NCBI GenBank assembly: GCA_900321105.1
Contig: OOHL01000002.1
Span: 183,019 to 247,018 of the forward strand
Source of the DNA: an uncultured Pseudomonadota bacterium
Lineage (GTDB): Bacteria > Pseudomonadota > Alphaproteobacteria > Rs-D84
Direction: 5' to 3'
Length of the DNA stretch: 64,000 nucleotides
Of this stretch, positions 49,966 to 59,559 are shown piece after piece (within the stretch, counting starts at the first letter, position 1; every line of letters begins with the position of its first letter). A program made the position numbers and the translations under genes. The notes beneath the pieces are model-generated. The model was not told where the DNA came from. It saw only the letters and a list, made by a program, of their open reading frames with translations, and made no database searches.

Positions 49966-50271
49966 ATGAACAAAGAAAACATAACTTTTCAAATTGGTGA
50001 TAACGGTTGCAGAATCTATGCAATCTGTGGAGGTAAAAAAATTGGCAATTTATTTTTCGTTCGTGTTGGTTCTGATAAAATTATGATAAGCGAAGCCGAA
50101 ATCGACCCGGATTATAAAACACAAGACATTGAATTATACCTGGTCCAAGAAGTTATAAATATCGCACGCGAACAGCATCGCAAAGTTATGTCAATATGCC
50201 CATATATTTCACAAATATTTGTTCAACATCCTGAATTTGATGATGTCCGCCTGTTAAACAACGGACGATAA
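49966..50271 (+). CDS. Small GNAT-like acetyltransferase (YjdJ-type)
   Basis: This 101-residue protein contains a compact acetyltransferase-like fold: GKKIGNLFFVRVG strands, a central helix VQEVINIAREQHRKV and the end CPYISQIFVQHPEFDDV. That end matches the CPYV...HPEY signature of the short GNAT family that includes YjdJ. The usual RGxGxG acetyl-CoA loop is replaced by KTQDIELYL, so CoA binding is doubtful. Substrate unknown. Confidence 0.65.
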   Translation: MNKENITFQIGDNGCRIYAICGGKKIGNLFFVRVGSDKIMISEAEIDPDYKTQDIELYLVQEVINIAREQHRKVMSICPYISQIFVQHPEFDDVRLLNNGR

Positions 50272-50276
50272 AAAAA

Positions 50277-50312
50277 GTCCGCCACAGAATAATCTGTGGC
50301 GGGACTCCCTTC
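50277..50312 (-). terminator. Strong terminator of the gene at 50334
   Basis: On the minus strand AGTCCCGCCACAGA-TTAT-TCTGTGGCGGACT (one G-U) is followed by TTTTTT. Confidence 0.85.
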
Positions 50313-50333
50313 CTTCCGATAACCGGAAACTTG

Positions 50334-50663
50334 TTATGCAGCCTTGCGTTTGCTTTCGTCTACTTCGCCAGCATCCATGATTTTTTTAGCTTCTGCAAAA
50401 ACCATTTCTTTTACACGCAATGCCAAATCTGGTGTTTCCAGACTTTCGGCGGCTACATCAAAATTGTCAGTTCTGATTTGCAACGAAACATAAGCGCCGA
50501 TTAACGCGCCGCGGGACAAATCTTCAATTGAACGTGGTGCATTGTTTTTACCAATGTGCAATTCATCGCTCAAAGATACGATTTGGCGGTCTGCATTAAC
50601 CCACACAGTTGTGGTCAACACTTTGTTAAGGGCAATCATGATTTCTTTGATATTTTTTGGCAT
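50334..50663 (-). CDS. Unknown small cytosolic protein
   Basis: This 109-residue protein has no recognised family. N-terminal MIALNKVLTTTVWVNADRQI reads as a beta strand/helix pair. The rest is helical with a basic end (DESKRKAA). GAAAGGGGGG lies before the ATG. Its AT-rich 5' region holds a hairpin at 50771-50804. Separate transcription unit with a strong terminator, so it may be well expressed. Confidence 0.6.
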   Translation of the reverse strand: MPKNIKEIMIALNKVLTTTVWVNADRQIVSLSDELHIGKNNAPRSIEDLSRGALIGAYVSLQIRTDNFDVAAESLETPDLALRVKEMVFAEAKKIMDAGEVDESKRKAA

Positions 50664-50961
50664 GTGGTTTCCCCCCTTTCACGTTGTTTTTTGTAATAAA
50701 AAGCAAAAATTTTTGTATTTACCGGTGTATTTACAAATTTTTATTTTTACTTTTTACAATTTTTTATTTTTTCCCGGATTTCTAGTTTTATTTAGATTTC
50801 CGGGGGTTTTATTTGTCTTTCCCCTTGTCTATACAAGCATCTTAAAACAAAAACGATTCGCAGGTCAAGTATAAAAATAAAAATTTTTTAATTTTTTTCA
50901 TCTTGTTCAAAAAATGCATCAAAAAAATAGGACATATGTGAATGAAAATTGTTTTTTATGC
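50664..50961. other. Intergenic stretch, no gene seen
   Basis: This is the divergent region between the genes at 50334 and 51017. It holds a hairpin CCCGGA/TCCGGG (50771-50804) with an inner TCTA/TAGA pair, and a TTGACC at about 50865-50870 on the minus strand that could be a distant promoter of the left gene. Nothing else is supported. Confidence 0.4.
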
Positions 50962-50990
50962 TTGTGAAAAACTATGGTTTGTGATAGAAT
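50962..50990 (+). promoter_or_regulatory. Extended -10 promoter
   Basis: TTGTGA at 50962-50967 and TAGAAT at 50985-50990 are separated by 17 bp, with TG one base before the -10. Confidence 0.65.
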
Positions 50991-51016
50991 TGTCATACAA
51001 GGAAGGATGTTTACAC

Positions 51017-53479
51017 ATGAAAAGATTTATAACTGTATTAAGTAGTTTGTTGGTTTTACCTGCTTTTGCAGAGGTTGCACCTGTATATTATGACGAAATT
51101 GTCGAATATACAGACGACATGATTGATGCCGAAGATTATGCCGCTGAAGAAGAAGCACAACAACCAGCACAAAAACAAAATGTCGCGCAACGAAACACTA
51201 TAAATCGTTCAACGTCTGCGTCACGTGCAATATCTGCGGCAACACAAACAAATTCACGTGCAAACGTTTCTTCGCGTGCAATTGCATCTTCGCCACGTAA
51301 TGCATCCGCAACAACGGCACGTGGAACTGCATCACGTACGGCAAAAACAAATACAGTAGTAAACAGAAAACCAACAACCGTATCACGCGCCAGTGTAACA
51401 TCACGCGGTGCAAGCAACGCAAAACCTGTGACGGCACGCGTTGGCACATTAAACAATTCTGTTATGCCTTTATCGGCTGGCAGCCGCACAGATACATCTG
51501 TAAGCCAAAGAACATTGACAGATTCTGGAAATGCTTTATATAATCAAAATTCTGCACGAATTGGTGTTTCAAGTCGCCGTGCATCCGCACGTATGTCGTC
51601 AGCATTGACAACAACAAGCCCGGTTATAACCGAAGAAGATATTTCAGAAACAACAAGTAATTTGACAGCCATTGCTGAATTAACCGATTATTGCAAGGCG
51701 CAATATGCGGCATGTATGGATAATTATTGTAATGTTTTGGATGACAACCAGGGACGTTGTTCTTGTTCCAAGAATTTGAAAAACTATGCAAAAACTGAAG
51801 AGGCCCTTGCCAAAGCAACCGAAGATTTTCAAGAAGCTGTTCAAAAAATCAAATATATTGGTTTAACAGGTTCACAGATTGAAGCCCTGTTTGCAGAAAC
51901 CGAGGCTGAAATTTCAATGAAATCGAATTCTGATTCTTCGCGTTTGAAAAACAGTCTTGATGCAATCAAAAAGAAAATCGTTGATGTTTCAACCCCTTCA
52001 TCCAGTTCTGCAGAAACAACCAATGGTATTTCTTTGGATTTGAATGGTTTACTGTCTGCAGATTTCTCTGCTGGATTTGATTTGAATTCTTTCTTGGGCA
52101 CAAACAATAATGCAACCAGCAGTGTTTCAAATCAACGTGGCGAACAATTATATAAAACAGCAACAAATCGTTGCAAAACTGCTGTTTTGAATTCATGCAC
52201 TGCCCAGGGTATTGATGCAAATGTAATCACCAATTCATATGATTTGGAAATTGATAAACAATGTATTGCATATGAACGCAGCCTGAATGAAGCAAATACA
52301 GAAATGAAGAACAATGTTATCAATGCTACTAACATTTTACAACAGGCACGTTTGTTGTTAACACAAAACAAGAATTCTTATGATTTGCGTGGTTGTGTTG
52401 CAGCAATTGATTCATGTATGCAAGACGAATACGTATGTGGTGCCGATTATGAATTATGCCTTGATCCAACCGGAAAATATTTGGCAAACGGCGAAATCGT
52501 AAAAGGCGGAACACCTGGTATTTCCGGCGGACAAACCAAAAATGAATATCCAACAACAACATCAAGCGAGACCACTAATGATCCTAAGGTATTTGCCAAT
52601 TGGACAAGTGGCGGTATGTATTTCTTGTATTCAACCTGGAATTATGACAATGACAAGAACGCATGGAGTATGGGACCAAAAGAAAACCTGGGTGGGTATA
52701 TAGATACAGCTTTGACTAAGTGGAAAAGCAGTTACACATCATCCAAAGATACAACAGATACAGAAAACATGGCACTTTACCTGTTGCAAAAAGTTGGATA
52801 TATCGACAGCGATGACAAGGTCCACGGTATGTGTGCATCTGTCATGAAACAATGCCAGGATTATACATTTAACAGTCAAAAATCGACCAAGAAATATATC
52901 CCAGCCAACGAAGTTGTTCGTCAGTATTTGACAAACACTTTGGCCAAGATAAAGGTTCAACAGGACGCAATCCTTTCTGATTATGCCGAAGGCTGCCGTG
53001 CCGACGTTCAATCTTGTTTATCAACAAACGGATATGATTCATCGAATACAAATTCGACAATATCTAAAACGGCTGTGAATGCATGTTCGTCTGAAATAAC
53101 AACATGTATGTCTGTTGGTGGATACACCCAGAACGAGGGAACAAAATTAACATTGCGTTACATGACAGATTGGGTGTCCAGCATGTTGGCAGATTGCCCG
53201 TCAGGCTATTATCTGGCTGACAATGGTACCGGATATGACGGAAAAACTGGAACACAAGCTGTATGTACAGTATGTCCAGATGTTGATATTCTAGATTCAA
53301 ATGGCGACTCTGTTGATGATCAAATCAGAACAGAATCAGCTGGTGGACAAGCAACATCGTGCTATTGCCCAGATGGATATAATGATTCTTATGACGGTGA
53401 TGGCAAGCTGCAATGTAAAGAAACTGCTGCCACCACCGCAGCCAGAGAAGCGACAGTACAAGCAGCATCTGGTGATTAA
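51017..53479 (+). CDS. Large exported Cys-rich protein
   Basis: This 820-residue protein has a signal peptide ending LPAFA-E; the start is the ATG about 10 bp after AAGGAAGGAT. Residues about 45-210 are a disordered Ser/Thr/Arg/Ala-rich region. From about 220 come Cys-bearing helical segments: YCKAQYAACMDNYCNVLDD, CVAAIDSCMQDEYVCGADYE, CASVMKQCQDY and CRADVQSCL. The C terminus has CPSGYYLAD, VCTVCPD and CYCPDGY motifs like EGF/GCC2-type modules. The Cys pattern implies many disulfides. No known family is assigned. It is likely on the surface or in the periplasm and ends without an anchor. Confidence 0.7.
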   Translation: MKRFITVLSSLLVLPAFAEVAPVYYDEIVEYTDDMIDAEDYAAEEEAQQPAQKQNVAQRNTINRSTSASRAISAATQTNSRANVSSRAIASSPRNASATTARGTASRTAKTNTVVNRKPTTVSRASVTSRGASNAKPVTARVGTLNNSVMPLSAGSRTDTSVSQRTLTDSGNALYNQNSARIGVSSRRASARMSSALTTTSPVITEEDISETTSNLTAIAELTDYCKAQYAACMDNYCNVLDDNQGRCSCSKNLKNYAKTEEALAKATEDFQEAVQKIKYIGLTGSQIEALFAETEAEISMKSNSDSSRLKNSLDAIKKKIVDVSTPSSSSAETTNGISLDLNGLLSADFSAGFDLNSFLGTNNNATSSVSNQRGEQLYKTATNRCKTAVLNSCTAQGIDANVITNSYDLEIDKQCIAYERSLNEANTEMKNNVINATNILQQARLLLTQNKNSYDLRGCVAAIDSCMQDEYVCGADYELCLDPTGKYLANGEIVKGGTPGISGGQTKNEYPTTTSSETTNDPKVFANWTSGGMYFLYSTWNYDNDKNAWSMGPKENLGGYIDTALTKWKSSYTSSKDTTDTENMALYLLQKVGYIDSDDKVHGMCASVMKQCQDYTFNSQKSTKKYIPANEVVRQYLTNTLAKIKVQQDAILSDYAEGCRADVQSCLSTNGYDSSNTNSTISKTAVNACSSEITTCMSVGGYTQNEGTKLTLRYMTDWVSSMLADCPSGYYLADNGTGYDGKTGTQAVCTVCPDVDILDSNGDSVDDQIRTESAGGQATSCYCPDGYNDSYDGDGKLQCKETAATTAAREATVQAASGD

Positions 53480-53503
53480 AATAAATTTATCAAATGTATA
53501 TAA

Positions 53504-53527
53504 AAACCCGCCAATATGGCGGGTTTA
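53504..53527 (+). terminator. Terminator of the large exported protein gene
   Basis: AAACCCGCC-AATAT-GGCGGGTTT is followed by T-rich sequence; it may also serve plsX from the other side. Confidence 0.75.
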
Positions 53528-53551
53528 TTTTTTGCAAATTTATTAAATATC

Positions 53552-54625
53552 TTATTCCGATATTTCCAAATTCTTGATTTCATCTTTGATATTAGACAGG
53601 GAATCTGTTCTTTCACGAATCTTGCCATAGAAATCAGATTTTGATAAATTTACCGCATATTCAATCGCATGAGACCATGCAAGTGCATCACTGTTTCCAT
53701 GTGTTTTGATTGAAAACCCATTAAGTCCCAAAAATACCGCACCAGCATATGAACGTGGGTCTATTTTATGCTTTAACCTTTTGAATAAATGAATTAAAAA
53801 GAAGGTTCCCAAAATAGCCAGTATAGAACGCTTGTAATTTGCCTTTACAATGCGCGAAATCATTTTTGCGGTACCTTCTACCGTTTTCAACATAACATTG
53901 CCTGTAAAACCATCTGTGACGACAACCTGAACCTTGCCGGCGGTAATATCATTACCTTCGACAAAGCCGATGTATTCATACGGCAATTCATCAATATGTT
54001 CCATCAAGATTTTATTCAATCTTTGCAATTGTTCACGCCCTTTGGTTTCTTCTTCGCCAATATTTAATATACCAACACGTGGACGTGTCATACCGCCAAT
54101 TATTTCGGCATATACAGAACCCAAGATAGAGAAATCAAATAATATTTCTTCGTCACATTGGACATTTGCACCCAAATCCAGTCCAACAACGCGTGAATCC
54201 CCATTACCAGACGGCAACATTGTTGTTATCGCAGGTCTTGAAATACCATCAACTGTTTTCAATGCCAATTTAGACAATGCCATCAAAACACCCGTATTTC
54301 CGGCAGACACCACCGCGGACGAATTACCATCGCGGACGTCTTTGACCGCCATATACATTGATGTATCTTGGGCATGACGAATAACATCGCGAACTTTATC
54401 TGTTCCGGATATAACCTCGTTCGCGTGTATAATTTCACAATTACGAGCAACACGTGGATATTTCTTTAATAATGCACGCAATATTCTTTCATTTCCAAAA
54501 AGACGGAAAAAAACACCATCTTCGCCATGTTCATAAAGGAATTGGTTTATCCCACCCAACACAGCAATCGGGGCGTGATCGCCGCCCATTGCATCTATTG
54601 AAATAATTTTCTTTGTGTCTGTCAT
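53552..54625 (-). CDS. plsX: Phosphate acyltransferase PlsX
   Basis: This 357-residue protein starts with ISIDAMGGDHAP and contains AVVSAGNTGVLMAL, GLDLGAN and GFTGNVMLKT, all PlsX marks. It makes acyl-phosphate from acyl-ACP for phospholipid synthesis and acts peripherally at the inner membrane. It follows rpmF on the same strand, the usual rpmF-plsX order, but a terminator-like hairpin lies between them. The ATG has no clear ribosome site. Confidence 0.95.
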   Translation of the reverse strand: MTDTKKIISIDAMGGDHAPIAVLGGINQFLYEHGEDGVFFRLFGNERILRALLKKYPRVARNCEIIHANEVISGTDKVRDVIRHAQDTSMYMAVKDVRDGNSSAVVSAGNTGVLMALSKLALKTVDGISRPAITTMLPSGNGDSRVVGLDLGANVQCDEEILFDFSILGSVYAEIIGGMTRPRVGILNIGEEETKGREQLQRLNKILMEHIDELPYEYIGFVEGNDITAGKVQVVVTDGFTGNVMLKTVEGTAKMISRIVKANYKRSILAILGTFFLIHLFKRLKHKIDPRSYAGAVFLGLNGFSIKTHGNSDALAWSHAIEYAVNLSKSDFYGKIRERTDSLSNIKDEIKNLEISE

Positions 54626-54632
54626 TTTGATA

Positions 54633-54669
54633 TAAAAAAAGGGCAGCCGGAAAAATATCCACGCCCTTT
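54633..54669 (-). terminator. Terminator or attenuator between rpmF and plsX
   Basis: On the minus strand AAAGGGC and GCCCTTT (18-nt loop) are followed by a T-run that runs almost to the plsX start. It could reduce read-through from rpmF into plsX. Confidence 0.65.
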
Positions 54670-54689
54670 AATTTCCTTTTATACAAGTA

Positions 54690-54839
54690 TTATTTTGAAC
54701 CGCATGCAGGGCAAACATGATGTGGACGTTTCTTTTCGCCACATTTTTTGCAAACACTGACTGGCATTACAGACAACGCATCATGCGAACGACGTTGTGC
54801 AGAACGTGCTTTACTTGTTTTACTTTTTGGAGTTGCCAT
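54690..54839 (-). CDS. rpmF: 50S ribosomal protein L32
   Basis: This 49-residue protein starts MATPKSKTSKARSAQRRSHD, and the zinc ribbon CKKCGEKKRPHHVCPACG has four Cys. AAAGGA lies 8 bp before the ATG. It precedes plsX, as in most proteobacteria. The length is slightly short of the usual 56-60. Confidence 0.94.
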   Translation of the reverse strand: MATPKSKTSKARSAQRRSHDALSVMPVSVCKKCGEKKRPHHVCPACGSK

Positions 54840-54909
54840 TTTACAATCCTTTTATTTGACTTTGTTAATTCTATTCAATTATTCTGTATTTGCAAGCAAA
54901 AAAATAAGT

Positions 54910-55308
54910 TTAATCACTTAATGCCTGCGCAATAAACATACCGTGATTGTGCATCAATCCAACAACTGCGCTGTGATCATCAATACCGAAATGGAATTTA
55001 TATCCCTGTTTTTCCAATTCACATATTGTTGCCAATTTATATTCAGCGGTTGTTCCTGGGTAATCATGAGATTTACAAAATACTAATTTTTTTGCGTTTG
55101 GTAATAAATCGTTCAAAAGTTTTTCAACTTTTGCCTGTCCCATTGCCCAACGACCAGTGATAAAGACCAATGTAAATTCACGTCCCAAACATTCCAACAC
55201 AGGCAGCATTGTTTCATTTGGTTCGCCAAAATGATCATAATTTGGCACTGCAAATTTATGTGTGACCACACCATCAATATCACAAAAAATAGCAGGTATT
55301 TCTTTCAT
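54910..55308 (-). CDS. HAD-like phosphatase family protein
   Basis: This 132-residue protein has HAD motifs: IFCDIDGVVT (nucleophile Asp and acid Asp), FITGRW (Thr), a Lys in AEYKLAT and the acidic FGIDDHSAV. The size and lack of a large cap suggest a small C0-type phosphatase, perhaps acting on a large substrate or nucleotide. The start chosen has AAAGGA 5 bp upstream. Specific substrate unknown. Confidence 0.75.
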   Translation of the reverse strand: MKEIPAIFCDIDGVVTHKFAVPNYDHFGEPNETMLPVLECLGREFTLVFITGRWAMGQAKVEKLLNDLLPNAKKLVFCKSHDYPGTTAEYKLATICELEKQGYKFHFGIDDHSAVVGLMHNHGMFIAQALSD

Positions 55309-55327
55309 TTTCCTTTCCAATGCATAA

Positions 55328-55364
55328 AATACCCGGCCTTATGCAAAAGCATTCAACCGGGTAT
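55328..55364 (-). terminator. Terminator of the rpoB-rpoC operon
   Basis: On the minus strand ATACCCGG and CCGGGTAT enclose a second short pair ATGC/GCAT and are followed by TTTT. Confidence 0.75.
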
Positions 55365-55376
55365 ATATTTGTTTTA

Positions 55377-58300
55377 TTAAATATCCAACAATTGTTGTTG
55401 TTCGCCACCTTCGCGTGCCAATTTCTCGGCTTTTTCTTCTTCTTTCGCGATTTCACGAACACGACGGACATATGCACCTGTTCCAATTGGAATCAGACGA
55501 CCAACAATCACATTTTCATTAACACCGATTAATTTATCAGTTGCACCATTGATTGCGGCATCTACCAACACCTTTGTTGTTTGTTGGAACGATGCGTTGG
55601 ATATAAATGAACGCGATGTCAAAGATGCACGTGTCAAACCAACCAAAACCTGGGAAGCTTCGGCGACACGACCACCATCTTTTGCAACACGTGCGTTTTC
55701 TTCTTCGAAATCAACACGGTCGATAACTTGTCCTGACAAGAACGCGGTATCTCCTGGATTGATAATTTCAACACGACGTGTCATTTCACGTATCAAAATT
55801 TCAATGTGTTTGTCATTGATGGACACACCCTGCAAGCGATAAACTTGTTGCACTTGTTCGACCATAAATTGTGCCAATGCTTTTTGACCCAAGATGCGCA
55901 AAATATCTTGTGGAACTGGGTCACCATCGACCAATTTATCAGCCTTGTGAACTGTGTCACCGCTGCGAACCAACAAATTAGTTCCCTTTGGTACTGCATA
56001 TTCAACAGGTGCACTGCCATCAGTTGGTTCAATACGAATTATAATCTTTGATTTTGCATCTTCTAATTCGATTGTTCCGTCAACTTCGGCTAACAAAGCT
56101 GGGTTCGCAGGACGGCGGATTTCCAACAATTCTTCAACACGTGGAAGTCCCCCGGTAATATCGCCTGTTTTCTTGGATTGAACAGGAATACGTGCTAAAA
56201 TATCACCCGCATGTATTGTATCACCATTAGACACATTCAATGTTGAATATGTTGGCAATAAATATTCTGCGACTTTTTTACCACCCAACGAGATTATATT
56301 GCCTTTGTCGTCAACTAATCTGATAGATGGGCTAAGTGCTTTTTTGGTATTTGCTTTCCAATTTATGACCTTGCGTGAAACGATACCTGTCATTGAATCG
56401 ACTTCTTCTTGATAAGAAACGTTTTCAATCAAATCGTTAAACGATACAATACCGTCTTTTTCCGCGATGATTGTATTGGAATATGGATCCCATTCTGCAA
56501 CTTTTTGACCTTTTTCAACATTGTCGCCTTCATTTACCAACAACATAGATGCGTATGGCAATGCAACACTGAACAATTCTTTGCCATCTTTGTCGACAAC
56601 ACCTATTTTACCAGTACGTGATAATACTACCACACGACCAGCAGAATTAGTAATTGTGTTTACATTTTCCAGTTTGATTTTTCCTGCGACTGGCATTTCG
56701 ATAAAGTGTGCCTCTGAACCACCTTCGGCAATACCACCAATGTGGAAGGTACGCAATGTTAACTGGGTTCCAGGTTCACCAATTGACTGACCTGCAATCA
56801 AACCAACCGCTTCGCCAACGTGTACCAATGCATTTCTGGACAAATCCATACCATAACATTTTGCGCACAAACCGTCGCTTTGACATGTCAAAACGCTGCG
56901 TACATCAACAGATGGTAATCCAGATTCATTGATTTGACGCGCTGCAGCCTTTGTAATTAAATCGCCAGCCTTTACAATCACTTCCTTGGTCAAAGGATGG
57001 ATAACATCGTGGGCCGCTGTACGTCCCAAAACAACATCACCCAACGCAACAGACAATGTAGAACCTTGATATACTGGTTTTGCAGTAATAAATTCATGTG
57101 TTCCACAATCGTGTTCTGTAATAACTGTGTTAATCGCCAAATCGACCAAACGACGTGTCAAATAACCAGCACTTGCGGTCTTCAAAGCAGTGTCCGACAT
57201 ACCTTTACGTGCACCGTGGGTTGATGTAAAGTATTCAGACATGGTCAAACCTTCTTTAAAGTTCGAAATAATAGGAACTTCGATAATCGAACCGTCTGGT
57301 TTCTGCATCATACCACGCATACCTGCCAACTGCTGAATCTGACCTTTGGATCCACGTGCACCGGACAGAGCCATCATGTGAATTGAATTCCAATTATCAC
57401 CGGATGTATTACCCAATGCTGCATACGCTTTATCACCCAATTCATCGGTTGTATGCTGCCACAAGTCAATTAATTTATTGTGACGTTCACCACTGGATAA
57501 TAAACCGTTTTGATATTGTGCTTCAATTTCTGCCGCAGCTTTTTCAGATCTGGCAATTATTGCTTCTTTTTCTGCTGGAACAACAACGTCATCAAATCCG
57601 ATTGAAATACCACTGCGAACAGCCTGTTCAAATCCAGTATCTTTCAATGCGTCAGCCAACAAAATCATGGCTTTGTCACCGCAACGTTCATATGCTGTGG
57701 CCAATAATTTTTTGATTTCACCTCTTGGCATAACTTTGTTAACCAAATCAAATGGCATCTTATCAGATTTTGGCAATAATTCACCCAAAATCATACGACC
57801 GGCAGTTGTAGCATATGTTTTACCATCAATACGTGCATAGATAGGTGTATGCAATGTGATAACATGGTTATGCAATGCCAATTCAACTTCGTCCATACCA
57901 GAAAATCTTGGGGATTTTTCTTTATCATGTTCACCATTCATCAAAGAGATATAGTAAACACCCAAAACCATGTCTTGTGATGGAACTGTCATTGGTTCAC
58001 CATTAGCTGGCGACAAGACGTTGTTTGTAGATAACATCAATGTGCGTGCTTCAAGCTGTGCTTCTAATGAAATTGGAACGTGCACAGACATCTGGTCACC
58101 GTCAAAGTCAGCATTAAATCCAGCGCAAACCAATGGATGCAAACGGATTGCCTTGCCTTCAATCAAGACCGGTTCAAACGCAATCAGTGACAATCTGTGC
58201 AAAGTTGGCGCACGGTTCAACAATACAGGATGTTGGTAAATAACTTTTTCCAAAATTTCCCATACAATATCTTCGCCGTTTTCAACCATCTTGCGTGCTG

Positions 58301-59489
58301 TCTTCAAAGTATTGGCATAATCACCAGCCAACAATTTAGCAAAAACAAATGGTTTAAACAATTCCAACGCCATCATTTTCGGCAAACCGACCTGGTGCAT
58401 ACGCAATGTTGGTCCAGGTGTAATAACGCTACGTCCAGAATAATCAACACGTTTACCCAACATATGCATACGGAAACGACCTTGTTTACCCTGCAATGAA
58501 TCAGATAACGATTTCAAAGGACGACGATTCTGTGAAACCATTGGACGCGCTTTGTGTCCGTTATCAAACAATGAATCAACAGCTTCCTGCAACATACGTT
58601 TTTCGTTACGAACAATGATTTCAGGTGCATGCATTTCCATAAATCTTTTCAAACGATTATTACGGATAATCACACGACGATACAAATCATTCAAATCAGA
58701 TGTTGCAACGTGACCAGCATCCAATGTGACCAATGGACGCATATCTGGTGGGATAACCGGGATAATATCCGGCAACATCCATGCTGGTTCTGTCTTGGAA
58801 TCCAAGAAAGATTCAACCAATTTTAATTGTTTGATAATGGATTTACGTTTGGCTTCTGATTTTGTTTCTGCCAATTCAGCACGCAAACGTGTTCTTTCGT
58901 CACCCATATCAAGATTTGCAATAATGGAACGAATACCTTCGGCACCGATACCTACATGGAAAGAATCTTCACCAAATTCTTCAACGGCAGCTTGGTATTC
59001 ATCTTCGCTGATGACATCATATTGTTTCAAACTGGTAAGACCAGGTTCTGTCACAATATATGCATCATAAGAAATAACTTGTTCCAATTTCTTTTGTGGC
59101 AAATTGTTCAACAAGGTTGCGATTTTGCCTTCGCGTAAAAACCATGTGTGCGCCACAGGAATAGCCAATTTAATGTGTCCCATACGTTCACGACGTACCG
59201 CAGAAGAACCAACTTCTACACCGCAACGTTCACAAACAACGCCACGGAATTTAATGCGTTTATATTTTCCGCACGCACATTCGTAATCTTTCACGGGACC
59301 AAAGATTTGTTGACAGAACAAACCTTCTGCTTCTGGTTTCAAGGAATGATAATTTATTGTTTCTGGCTTTTTAACTTCACCATGCGACCAAGACAGAATT
59401 TCTTCTGGGGACGCAATAGAAATACGCAAAGCATCAAATTGTTCCTTGGTTTCTATTTGTCCAAATATCTTTTGCAACATATTTGTCAT
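55377..59489 (-). CDS. rpoC: RNA polymerase subunit beta'
   Basis: This 1370-residue protein is complete. The N-terminal zinc element is CACGKYKRIKFRGVVCERCG (20 residues). The catalytic magnesium motif NADFDGDQM lies near residue 460. The trigger-loop/bridge-helix region with GARKGMSDTALKTASAGYLT and the second zinc site CQSDGLCAKCYG are present. The start has AAAGGAG 9 bp upstream. It is the last gene of the rplL-rpoB-rpoC unit. No defect is visible in this gene, unlike rpoB. Confidence 0.97.
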   Translation of the reverse strand: MTNMLQKIFGQIETKEQFDALRISIASPEEILSWSHGEVKKPETINYHSLKPEAEGLFCQQIFGPVKDYECACGKYKRIKFRGVVCERCGVEVGSSAVRRERMGHIKLAIPVAHTWFLREGKIATLLNNLPQKKLEQVISYDAYIVTEPGLTSLKQYDVISEDEYQAAVEEFGEDSFHVGIGAEGIRSIIANLDMGDERTRLRAELAETKSEAKRKSIIKQLKLVESFLDSKTEPAWMLPDIIPVIPPDMRPLVTLDAGHVATSDLNDLYRRVIIRNNRLKRFMEMHAPEIIVRNEKRMLQEAVDSLFDNGHKARPMVSQNRRPLKSLSDSLQGKQGRFRMHMLGKRVDYSGRSVITPGPTLRMHQVGLPKMMALELFKPFVFAKLLAGDYANTLKTARKMVENGEDIVWEILEKVIYQHPVLLNRAPTLHRLSLIAFEPVLIEGKAIRLHPLVCAGFNADFDGDQMSVHVPISLEAQLEARTLMLSTNNVLSPANGEPMTVPSQDMVLGVYYISLMNGEHDKEKSPRFSGMDEVELALHNHVITLHTPIYARIDGKTYATTAGRMILGELLPKSDKMPFDLVNKVMPRGEIKKLLATAYERCGDKAMILLADALKDTGFEQAVRSGISIGFDDVVVPAEKEAIIARSEKAAAEIEAQYQNGLLSSGERHNKLIDLWQHTTDELGDKAYAALGNTSGDNWNSIHMMALSGARGSKGQIQQLAGMRGMMQKPDGSIIEVPIISNFKEGLTMSEYFTSTHGARKGMSDTALKTASAGYLTRRLVDLAINTVITEHDCGTHEFITAKPVYQGSTLSVALGDVVLGRTAAHDVIHPLTKEVIVKAGDLITKAAARQINESGLPSVDVRSVLTCQSDGLCAKCYGMDLSRNALVHVGEAVGLIAGQSIGEPGTQLTLRTFHIGGIAEGGSEAHFIEMPVAGKIKLENVNTITNSAGRVVVLSRTGKIGVVDKDGKELFSVALPYASMLLVNEGDNVEKGQKVAEWDPYSNTIIAEKDGIVSFNDLIENVSYQEEVDSMTGIVSRKVINWKANTKKALSPSIRLVDDKGNIISLGGKKVAEYLLPTYSTLNVSNGDTIHAGDILARIPVQSKKTGDITGGLPRVEELLEIRRPANPALLAEVDGTIELEDAKSKIIIRIEPTDGSAPVEYAVPKGTNLLVRSGDTVHKADKLVDGDPVPQDILRILGQKALAQFMVEQVQQVYRLQGVSINDKHIEILIREMTRRVEIINPGDTAFLSGQVIDRVDFEEENARVAKDGGRVAEASQVLVGLTRASLTSRSFISNASFQQTTKVLVDAAINGATDKLIGVNENVIVGRLIPIGTGAYVRRVREIAKEEEKAEKLAREGGEQQQLLDI

Positions 59490-59523
59490 GTTTTTTTGCT
59501 CCTTTTATCACTAAAAGTGCCTT

Positions 59524-59559
59524 GTGGCCGGCGGGCACAATGCCCGTAGGCCCGGCCAC
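59524..59559 (-). promoter_or_regulatory. Strong hairpin in the rpoB-rpoC junction
   Basis: On the minus strand GTGGCCGG and CCGGCCAC form an 8-bp stem around a second stem GGGCA-TTG-TGCCC. It starts at the rpoB stop codon and has no T-run, so it is more likely an RNA processing or stability element than a terminator. Confidence 0.65.
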
